A DNA stretch of 27,915 nucleotides, from NCBI GenBank assembly GCA_965178125.1, contig CBCXTV010000022.1, forward strand, positions 1 to 27,915, given 5' to 3'. This DNA comes from Bilabrum cf. latius (lineage: Eukaryota > Bigyra: Bicosoecida > Bigyra > Bicosoecida). The notes under the pieces are model-generated. The model had not been told where the DNA came from, did not search any database, and saw nothing but the letters and a program-made list of their open reading frames with translations. The position numbers and the translations under genes are program-made. Positions within the stretch are counted from its first letter, which is position 1, and every line of letters starts with the position of its first letter. Shown here piece by piece: positions 7,303 to 14,312 of the stretch.

Positions 7303-8861
7303 CCGTTTAGTCTGCGGCCACGAGGCACGCGGCGAGCGTTACCACCGTGGACGCCTCCGTCGACCCCGTGTCCGGACGCGACTGGGGCCCTGTTGATGAG
7401 CGCATCGTGCGGGAGAGGCTGCTGCGGACTGCTGATGAAGCGGAGCTGGTCGACAGACGGAGCATCGCTGGAGATGTCCTCCATGTCACACTCAAACAAG
7501 CGCCGTAGGGTCGAATGCAAGCGGCGCCTGCCGCTGGTAATGCCTGTCATATCGAAAGCGCCTTGCCACGAGCCAGACGAGAGCACTCTCTTCGTGCACT
7601 CAGCGACAACCCTGAGATGGCAAGAGACATCGACATGACCCGCTTCATGACGCGAGCGCTCCTGCATCCACGTCTCCCGAAGGTCGCGCTTAAGAAGCTG
7701 AAAGACGAGAACGTCCAACGGCTGAAGCAAGAAGGTGAGTCGACCAGGAATAAACACGAGATCCATGCCAAGGCCGTGTGCGAAGTTCACAATCTCAGTG
7801 GAAATGTGTTGGGGCGCGCAGTCAAGTATCACTATTGGATAGATCTCATGCTGAATGTCCATCCAAGAAGCGAAAAGCCGACGCAGAATGTCGAACATGA
7901 GGGACTGCGTCACCCACGAGCTCTCTCGGGCCCAGACTTCCATTCCGTCCACCATTTGGTTCGACGCCCCACGCATCAAGCGCTTGCTCAGCCGCGTGTG
8001 CTTCCCGATGAGTATACGCGGGAGTCGTCGCTGGATTTCCGGGCAGTCGCTAATGAAACCCAGAAAGGTGTACGATCCTCGATTGCTATTCGAGGCGAGG
8101 CGCTCCGTGCGCGAACCAAGCGAAGCGGGCTCCGTTCCTGACCTCGGTGCGATGTACCCGCGCATTCCCGGAAAGGCAAAGGGCACGCTGGACTCATCGA
8201 AGTTCACAAAGACGAGGCGGCGGTTGCGGGGCACTCGCGCTTCTGCGAATTCAATCCACTGATAGAAGACACGACACGCGAGTCTGACGTAATCGAGTGT
8301 TACCGGGGGCTGCTTCTTCAATCGGCCATGCCGAAGCCGCCAACGACGACGGAAGCGCAGGAGCCACTGCCGTCGAGCCGAGTCCTTCCCCGCGCGAACG
8401 CCCATCCTCGCAAGCATGGCGAAAACCATGCTCCCAGTTGGAGCACACCCACGCTGCTCGTTCACATGGTCGATCCAAGCAACGACAGAAGCCTCGGCGA
8501 GAAAGGTCTCCGCGCGTGCCACGGACTCTCGATGACATGAGCGAAGAGGATTTCGCTGCCACGCCTCAGCTGGGCGCCTCATGGTGAGCGCGACCTCCTC
8601 ATCGACCTGCCTTTGAAACTCCTCCTGCGAAGCCGTCCGCGTGGAAACCTGTCGACTCTGCAACTGACGAGAGACATAGGTTCGAAGAGCTGCCTCGCCA
8701 CCTCCGGGGTGATGACGAATAACCTCAGCGACCTGTGCCTCCATGGCGCGCAACCACGGATGGCGCAGCCCATTGCGCGCCCGTTGTCTCGCGTCTCTGA
8801 GACACTTCAGCTCCTTACTGATCCGTGCGAGCTGATCCGGCACCGAAGCAGAGGACATCAT
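7257..8861 (-). CDS. Pogo/CENP-B-like DDE transposase
   Basis: 534 codons from the ATG at 8861 (the frame is open a little further, without an ATG). Residues about 150-185 form a CENP-B/Tc5-type DNA-binding segment (RRQWLLRFRRR). The catalytic core carries the three acidic residues of the DDE_1 (pogo) superfamily: Asp222 in NFDESSV, Asp347 in ILDCAPQH and Asp383 in LQPLDVLVF. There are 35 residues between the last two, and the LQPLD signature is typical of pogo elements. Length fits the family. Enzymes of this family cut and paste DNA at TA sites, but no terminal inverted repeats or TA duplications were found here, so this may be an immobile or domesticated gene. It is intact, with no stop or frameshift in the core. 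The small coiled-coil gene lies upstream on the same strand, and gene B begins at its 3' end. Confidence 0.85.
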   Translation of the reverse strand: MMSSASVPDQLARISKELKCLRDARQRARNGLRHPWLRAMEAQVAEVIRHHPGGGEAALRTYVSRQLQSRQVSTRTASQEEFQRQVDEEVALTMRRPAEAWQRNPLRSCHRESVARAETFLAEASVVAWIDHVNEQRGCAPTGSMVFAMLARMGVRAGKDSARRQWLLRFRRRWRLRHGRLKKQPPVTLDYVRLACRVFYQWIEFAEARVPRNRRLVFVNFDESSVPFAFPGMRGYIAPRSGTEPASLGSRTERLASNSNRGSYTFLGFISDCPEIQRRLPRILIGKHTRLSKRLMRGASNQMVDGMEVWARESSWVTQSLMFDILRRLFASWMDIQHEIYPIVILDCAPQHISTEIVNFAHGLGMDLVFIPGRLTFLLQPLDVLVFQLLKRDLRETWMQERSRHEAGHVDVSCHLRVVAECTKRVLSSGSWQGAFDMTGITSGRRRLHSTLRRLFECDMEDISSDAPSVDQLRFISSPQQPLPHDALINRAPVASGHGVDGGVHGGNARRVPRGRRLNGWTPRDRAHPSAAMP

Positions 8862-9432
8862 GACGCGTGAGGAACCGGGCAGAAGATCGCTCACAGCCGA
8901 AACGACGCGGACGGACCCGCTGCCAAGCTTCGCACTGCCTGTGGCCTCTGAAGATACCCGGGAGGGATAGGACGCAGGCGGGGAGCGAGAGCAAGCGAAT
9001 GCCTTCCTGTCGCTGGAGGAGTGCTCAAAGCTGAAGACGCGCGGGAAGCACGCGCTCTGCTGCGGTCACACTGGCGCAAGCGAGACAAAACCAGGGAGAG
9101 GGATAGACACGTGCACAGCATTGAATACACCGCGCAGCATTGCGAGCGCGGTTTCTCGCCTGCGCTGAGCTGCCACTCTGCTCTCGTGCGGACGACATTG
9201 GCAACGGCAGCGCGTAGCTGCCAACTGGCCGTGCACGGGTACTGTATCGGCCACGGCAGCGCTGAGCTGCCAATTTCGGGTCGAGGAGCTCTCCTGAGGA
9301 AGACGAGGCCGGGAACTTTCGGCGAACACGCACACCCACCACCGCCCGGCACATGCGACGGCAAGCAATGTAAGGAACGACGTTGCGCGATCGAATCTCG
9401 ACAGGAGGCTCCGATGCAGGAGCTGCCGAGGA
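8862..9432. other. Intergenic, with paired mini-hairpins
   Basis: No gene recognised. Two short hairpins of the same type lie 49 bases apart: ggcagc-gcgta-gctgcc at 9206-9222 and ggcagc-gctga-gctgcc at 9255-9271. They sit inside an imperfect tandem repeat, and a third gagctgcc occurs near 9167. This is the presumed 5' flank of the transposase and the 3' flank of the coiled-coil gene. Confidence 0.5.
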
Positions 9433-9957
9433 CTAGGCACCGCCGGCGCCCGCTGCGCCGCTGGGGAGGACGACGGTCGGCGGCGGCGAGTCCTCGGAAC
9501 CCATGTCGTCTGATCCTGAGGAATCCAGCACAGTTGAGGCAGTCTCGGTCATCTCCCAGTCCGTACGCACCTCAACGATGAGACGACGCGGAGGAGCAGC
9601 GACTGCTGTGTCAGGTCCGTGGATGACGCCTCCGTCCACAAGACGGAAAGACCTACCCGCAACGGAGCCGCTTGCGCCAGACATCGCACGCCGAATCACG
9701 GGATCAAAGTCTGCATGGAACCGAGGAGCCTCATCGCGCAACAGGCCTGAGAGCAGCCTGATCACACTTTGGGCGTACTCCAGCTGAGCGCTCAAGCTTT
9801 CCGCACGCTGCTGCATGTTCTCGAAGCGCTGCTGCAGGTTCGACACCGCTGTCGAGTGAGGACTCGCTGGCGGGGCGGGGTTTGGGCGCTGCGGGGTCGC
9901 CACCGCGCGACGCGGCGACCTATCGCGGACAAAGGACGTCACCTCGTTCCGCGTCAT
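9433..9957 (-). CDS. Small coiled-coil protein
   Basis: 174 codons from the ATG at 9957, stop TAG. The N-terminal 30 residues are basic and Pro-rich (MTRNEVTSFVRDRSPRR). A predicted coiled coil follows at about 38-75 (LQQRFENMQQRAESLSAQLEYAQ), then a segment RLIVEVRTDWEM and an acidic Ser/Asp-rich tail. No family recognised. The position just upstream of the transposase on the same strand would fit an accessory protein, but that is inference. The start and the first 28 or so codons are duplicated at about 10478, where the rest of the gene is missing. The duplication supports this ATG as a transcribed start region. Confidence 0.5.
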   Translation of the reverse strand: MTRNEVTSFVRDRSPRRAVATPQRPNPAPPASPHSTAVSNLQQRFENMQQRAESLSAQLEYAQSVIRLLSGLLRDEAPRFHADFDPVIRRAMSGASGSVAGRSFRLVDGGVIHGPDTAVAAPPRRLIVEVRTDWEMTETASTVLDSSGSDDMGSEDSPPPTVVLPSGAAGAGGA

Positions 9958-10400
9958 GCTGCCGCACCTCTCCTTCCTCACATTGACTCGAGCCGAATCG
10001 AAACTTGCAGGGACAGACGATCCTTTACCCTAGCGCTCCCCACATCGGGCATGAGTGGAATCCGAACCAGCGCACGGCATCCCACAGGAGTTCGCACCGG
10101 GCTTGCCTCATGAGGAATCTTCCTGCGCGAAGAGGTAAAGCCACGGACAGAAGTCAGAGGTCGCGGGATGACACTCCAGCATACATGAGCTGCCCGCTGA
10201 ATCCGCCGCCCCCGAGCCCCAAGCTGACAATCGAGGTAACAAAGTAGGAATGAGCAGGCGGGGGCGATGCCACTACGTCTCGCCGAACAGCCTGCCTCGC
10301 ATGCGCTGTGCTGAAGACCTTATGGGAACCAGGAAGTGTGAACGTCTGTCACGTGAGGCGGAAGGGCTCCCACTGCATCACACCCCCTCTCTGGAATGGG
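9881..10400. repeat. ~500-bp tandem duplication, copy A
   Basis: Begins tttgggcgctg at 9881, inside the coiled-coil gene, and runs through its 5' flank. It pairs with 10402-10870, with spacing 521 at the start and 500 after a 21-base indel near 9970. Shared landmarks include gccgaatcgaaacttgcagg, gaggtaacaaagtaggaatg and cacgtgaggcggaag. Confidence 0.92.
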
Positions 10401-10401
10401 A

Positions 10402-10478
10402 TTTGGGCGCTGTGGGGTCGCCACCGCGCGACGCGGCGACCTATCGCGGACAAAGGACTTCACCTCGGTCCGCGTCAT
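10402..10478 (-). pseudogene. Truncated duplicate of the coiled-coil gene start
   Basis: ATG at 10478. The first 26 or so codons match those of the gene at 9957 with two or three changes (MTRTEVKSF for MTRNEVTSF). The frame then runs into the duplicated flank rather than the coiled coil. Confidence 0.75.
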
Positions 10479-10870
10479 GCTGCCGCACCTCGCCGAATCG
10501 AAACTTGCAGGGACAGACGATCCTTTACCCAGCGCTCCCCACCCCGGGGATGAGTGGAAGCCGCACCAGCGCACGGCATCCCACGCGAGTTCGGACCGGG
10601 CTTGCCTCATGAGGAATCTTCCTGCGCGAAGAGGTAAAGCCACGGACAGAAGTCAGAGGGTCGCGGGATGACACTCTAGGCACACATGAGCTGCCCGCAG
10701 AATCCTCCGCCCCAAGCTCCGAGCTCACAATCGAGGTAACAAAGTAGGAATGAGCAGGCGGATGCTTTGCCACTCCGTCTCGCCAAACAGCCTGCCGGGG
10801 AACCAGGAAGTGTGGACGTCTGCCACGTGAGGCGGAAGCGCTCCCACCGCATCACACCCTTCCCGGGCAA
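10402..10870. repeat. ~500-bp tandem duplication, copy B
   Basis: Second copy of 9881-10400. It lacks about 30 bases (around tcgcatgcgctgtgctgaag) and the 21-base stretch near 9970. Divergence between copies is a few percent by eye. Confidence 0.9.
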
Positions 10871-10994
10871 GATATCTAGAGAGCTGCCCAATCCTGCACG
10901 AGAAACTCGGATTTTCACACGCTGCCGACCATATCGTTCCCAATCAAACGACCGTGCTCCTCCGACGTCGCGCTCACCTCGGCGCAAGGATGAC

Positions 10995-11060
10995 TCACTC
11001 GCGCTCTTCCTTCCGGAGCGCCCTCACAGTACGACGGACCCATTCGGGAAGCTCCCGCGT
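10995..11060 (-). other. Probable displaced C-terminus of zinc-knuckle protein A
   Basis: Directly after the TGA at 11060-11062, a different minus-strand frame reads a protein-like stretch (RELPEWVRRTVRAL, then a charged end) to a TGA at 10995-10997. A near-identical piece of it recurs at 25870-25899, so it belongs to a conserved module. A single-base indel around 11075-11095 would explain the shift. It could be a real frameshift or a sequencing error. Confidence 0.55.
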
Positions 11061-12391
11061 CACGCTGGCATCGTGAGGAGGAACCTTTCCGCATTCTGGA
11101 GAAGCTCCATGGCCCGCTTGATGTCATCCAAGGCCTCGTCACGCGAAGGACTCTGACGCACGGCGTTGCTGCAGGAGGCGGCGCCTCCTGCAGGAGGCTC
11201 GTCGCGTGCGGGAGCACGAGCGTCGTTGTCGCCGTCACCGGTATTCGCGCCAGCTTTTGGCACCCAACGCTTCGCTTCACCCGCAGAGGAACGGACATCA
11301 TGGAGACTCCAGCCACGCGCAACCAGGCACTTCGCGCACCAGTCCTCAGGGAAGAAATAGCGCAGGTTCTCCTTCTTCCGGCGGATCTGGGGAAATCGGT
11401 ACGCCGGATACTCGTTTTTGCAGTTCTTGCACCACACCCACCACGGCGTCGCGTTGTCGAACTTGTCGCAACACACCCGGCAAACTGGTTGGATCCAGTC
11501 CTTCCACTTCTTGAAGTACGCCGACCGGGGCTTGCAGCACTGGCACGCGTTGCAAGTCCATGTCGCCTCCTCCGCCGGCTCCGGCGCGACCTGCCGCGGC
11601 ACGTACGTCTCCCCCCATGACGACTTCGCAGGGGTCTCCCATAGATCCCAGCTATCAGCGCCAGAGACCGCCCCGGCAGTGTGCGCAAGATTCACACGCT
11701 GCGATGACAATGCCTCTGCCACGCCGCCACCCGCCTTCCAAGCGGCTGCGTCGGTCCATACGTCGTCATTACCTCCGGGCACCACAGCACGTCCACCGCC
11801 GCGAGCATCCTCCTCCTCCGTCTTCTTGCCGCCGTCGTCTTCGGCGTCCTCCTTCGGCGCTGCCTTGCCGCTCTCCTCTCCGAGCATCCCCGTGGACGCC
11901 GCCTCCGCGCCGCCGCTCTCGATGTGGGAGCCGCCCGAATCATCGACGCTTGCCGCCGCGCCGGCGTGCTCCGCCGGGGCGTCGACCTCGCGCGCCAACA
12001 TGCCGCCCTCGTTTCCCATATCACCGGCGCCTCGACGCCCACGAAGATTGCGGCCGTCTCCCAAGGAAACAGCAATGCTCTCGGACGGTTTCTCCTCAGA
12101 CATCATCGGCAAAGAGACTCGGAGAATGCCGTTCCCGCAGAGTGCGCTGCTGACTGCCGAAGCCGAAAGAGGACCCGCGGAGAAGGAATCTCGCACATGC
12201 TCCCAGGAAAAGCAACTCCCCGCCCATTCCGAATGCAAGAACGGACTCCCGCCCTTTCCGAGATCGAGAGCGCATCGCGGGCGCATTTCCCGACTCGCGA
12301 TCGGCCTCGGAAACCGACCACGAATCGGTAGGAGACGTGCGCCCGCGTTTGAAGAATACGCGGAGAAATACGAAGCCAAGGACACGAGCAT
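11060..12391 (-). CDS. Zinc-knuckle protein A (intact knuckle region)
   Basis: 443 codons from the ATG at 12391. The paired ATGs at 12106/12103 are a more likely start (348 or 347 residues), because fragments elsewhere begin near there and the upstream codons overlap a repeat. In the long numbering, residues 97-270 are acidic and Ala/Gly/Pro-rich. Four CxxC knuckles follow: CNAC 280-283, CRVC 304-307, CKNC 321-324, CAKC 352-355, with conserved Trp and Lys between them, enough for two zinc ions. Residues 415-437 look helical (DEALDDIKRAMELLQNAE). The knuckle spacing C-x2-C-x20-C-x2-C recalls Stc1-like domains. Role unknown; protein or nucleic-acid binding is inference. A perfect 11-bp inverted repeat (ctgcaggaggc, 3-base spacer) lies inside the coding region at 11169-11193. 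The stop at 11060 is probably premature. Confidence 0.65.
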   Translation of the reverse strand: MLVSLASYFSAYSSNAGARLLPIRGRFPRPIASREMRPRCALDLGKGGSPFLHSEWAGSCFSWEHVRDSFSAGPLSASAVSSALCGNGILRVSLPMMSEEKPSESIAVSLGDGRNLRGRRGAGDMGNEGGMLAREVDAPAEHAGAAASVDDSGGSHIESGGAEAASTGMLGEESGKAAPKEDAEDDGGKKTEEEDARGGGRAVVPGGNDDVWTDAAAWKAGGGVAEALSSQRVNLAHTAGAVSGADSWDLWETPAKSSWGETYVPRQVAPEPAEEATWTCNACQCCKPRSAYFKKWKDWIQPVCRVCCDKFDNATPWWVWCKNCKNEYPAYRFPQIRRKKENLRYFFPEDWCAKCLVARGWSLHDVRSSAGEAKRWVPKAGANTGDGDNDARAPARDEPPAGGAASCSNAVRQSPSRDEALDDIKRAMELLQNAERFLLTMPA

Positions 12392-12503
12392 CTCCCGGGC
12401 ACCTTTCCCGACTCGCAGCCGGTCTCAGAGACGACCACGAATCGGCACGACAAGTGCGCCCGATTTCGTCCCCCGAAAAAGGACACAACTAGGACCCCGC
12501 GGA
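11087..12503. repeat. Long direct repeat, copy 2 (continuous)
   Basis: The uninterrupted version of the repeat formed by 27624-27915 plus 1-1125. The point equivalent to the window edge is 11378/11379. It carries all of gene A except its extreme 3' end. Confidence 0.93.
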
Positions 12504-12600
12504 GATCCGCATCTGCTCCTCACGCGCGGAACGTGTTTCGGTACGCAAAAAGCGGTCACATGGGAGGCCCGGAAAGCGTCCGGAAAACGGTTCAGAAATA
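12341..12600. repeat. Gene A upstream repeat, also at 25913-26170
   Basis: Matches 25913-26170 with a few substitutions and one two-base loss. Part of it recurs at 2934-2985. It begins in the extended N-terminus of gene A and ends at gttcagaaata. At that point the copies diverge: ccttgcg here, agtaccg at 26171. Confidence 0.92.
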
Positions 12601-13225
12601 CCTTGCGTCACTCCTCCTGCGCGCCAGAAATCACACGACTTTTCGGTGACCGAAACAGGGCCCAAAAAACCAAAGATTTGCCCCTTCATGCCCGAAGACA
12701 CAGCGTCACCGCCAAGCTGCCATCGCGGAGAAAATAAACCAGGTGGTGATGGAAAGTTACGTTACGGTGGAGCTCAGTGTCATTTGTGTGTTCAACAGTG
12801 TGTATGATGCCGCTTCGTCTGGATGTCCGAGTCCGGATTTCACCTGGGGTATGGCCTATTGTGTGGTCACGTTCGCGTAGCTTTCACGTGTCAACAACGC
12901 GGAGGCTGCGAAAAGAACCATGCTCACGAACCATGCTCCACCGTAGCTTGATCACAACGCGGAGGCTGCGAAAAGAACCATGCTCCACCATAGCTTTCCA
13001 ACAACGCGGAGGCTGCGAACGAACCGTGCACCACTGACCACCGTACAGCCCAAAAAGTACAAGTTTCTTGAACCCCAGGAGCAACATACGCGGGATACTG
13101 TCGAGCGCCCGTTCGCTCAGGTCACACGCGACAGCAAGCCGAACGCTCAGGTCGCACGCTCAGGCCACACGCGGAAGCAGCGCCACGCAAGAGGCCAGGT
13201 TGAGAGGGAAAACCGTCACGCAAGC
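12601..13225. other. Upstream region of gene A, with palindrome and tandem repeats
   Basis: No gene recognised. A short palindrome TTTCGGT-g-ACCGAAA lies at 12641-12655. A three-unit tandem repeat lies at 12894-13047, built on acaacgcggaggctgcga at 12894, 12954 and 13001. Short cgctcaggt(c/g) iterations follow at 13113-13170. Confidence 0.6.
12894..13047. repeat. Three-unit tandem repeat
   Basis: Units of 60, 47 and about 47 bases begin acaacgcggaggctgcga. The first unit is longer because it repeats accatgctc internally. The third is the most diverged. Confidence 0.85.
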
Positions 13226-13918
13226 TCAACGCGGAGACCACGAGTCGTCATCGCTCCAAGCCTCGCGTCCAGACAGACGAACAAGCCCGCGCCATGCCTC
13301 ATCGTAAAGATCCCTCTCGAAAACCCTGTGCTGCTTCATCGTTCCCAATGTCAGAATTTTCTCCGCAGTACAACGCTGCCCCTTCCGCTCCCCGGTCTCT
13401 ACAATGAGATCCAACTGCATGCGAAGTGTTCCCGAGATCTTCTTCTTGTTCGCCGCGTTCATAATCGACGTCTTCGGCGCCGCGTCGCGCGCCTTCTCGC
13501 GACAAGCACGACAAGAAATCGCACCCCTGCCGCACGGAGAATCATCGGCATAAAGCGTGCGCTGCACGCGACGTACGAGACGATCACGCATACGATGATT
13601 CAGGTCCGCCATGACACGATTGCAGCCGCAGGAAGAGCATACAAACTCCGCGAGGTCGAAAGCCTTAGAGTCCGACCAAACGACGCACTGTGTGTCCTGG
13701 GGTGCCTCACTGCCGAGCGCTGTTATGAGCACCGCCGGATGGGCCGGCGACTTAGGAAGAAGTCGCGAACCGGGAGGAAACACGCGAGGCCGCTTGAAAC
13801 CGACATCTCCGGCAAGAGGCGCAAGCATCATCTCCACCTCGCCCTCCGGGGCGTGCTCGGAGGTCGACGCGGCAACCACGGCCACATACGGTGCATCGGC
13901 GATACCGACGTAGGCCAT
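13226..13918 (-). CDS. CxxC-containing protein of unknown function
   Basis: 230 codons from the first ATG at 13918. The frame is open further upstream, to a GTG inside a hairpin at 14077, with no ATG. The N-terminal half has a hydrophobic stretch (MAYVGIADAPYVAVVAA) and a Pro/Arg segment. Residues about 94-97 are CSSC, followed by another Cys, and 129-139 carry C..CRAC, making a likely zinc site with a 30-residue basic insert. The C-terminal third is Lys/Arg-rich and then acidic. The stop is TGA. The arrangement of two CxxC-type pairs around a basic region resembles proteins A and B loosely, but sequence identity is not evident. It lies immediately downstream of the Rep gene on the same strand, 395 bases away, which could mean co-transcription. 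Confidence 0.5.
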   Translation of the reverse strand: MAYVGIADAPYVAVVAASTSEHAPEGEVEMMLAPLAGDVGFKRPRVFPPGSRLLPKSPAHPAVLITALGSEAPQDTQCVVWSDSKAFDLAEFVCSSCGCNRVMADLNHRMRDRLVRRVQRTLYADDSPCGRGAISCRACREKARDAAPKTSIMNAANKKKISGTLRMQLDLIVETGERKGQRCTAEKILTLGTMKQHRVFERDLYDEAWRGLVRLSGREAWSDDDSWSPR

Positions 13919-14066
13919 CAAGCAACGCACCCACCTTCGGCCCGCGAGCGTACACGGCGCGCCTACCGGAAGCAGAGGCTTCTGAGACCAAGAAATGTCT
14001 CGTCGGCGCGCGACGCGGCGACGTAAAAGCAAACGACCCGCCGGGTCCCAACCGCGGCACTGCGGA

Positions 14067-14118
14067 GACACACACACACTTGCAACCCATCAGGCTGGGT
14101 GCCACGTGTGTGTGTGTC
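14067..14118. repeat. Long GT/CA hairpin between Rep and the CxxC gene
   Basis: Two 23-base arms pair at 20 of 23 positions around the loop tcaggc: 14067-14089, starting gacacacacacac, and 14096-14118, ending gtgtgtgtgtgtc. The pairing extends past the dinucleotide run into caaccca/tgggtg, so it is not just a microsatellite accident. It lies in the 3' region of the Rep transcript, 195 bases past the stop. Confidence 0.8.
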
Positions 14119-14312
14119 AGGCAAGCTCCCAATACTAGGCAAGCACTCCCCCGGACGAACGCGACGGACCACATGAAACTTGCGGAATGCCCCCATGTAG
14201 AAACCACAACACGAAACGCATTGAGGACATTAGACCTTCAGGAGCACCGAAGCGGCTGCCGCTGCGGCTCCGGCGCTCGTGTGAACCGGACTGAAAACCT
14301 CAGCGGCCGGCG

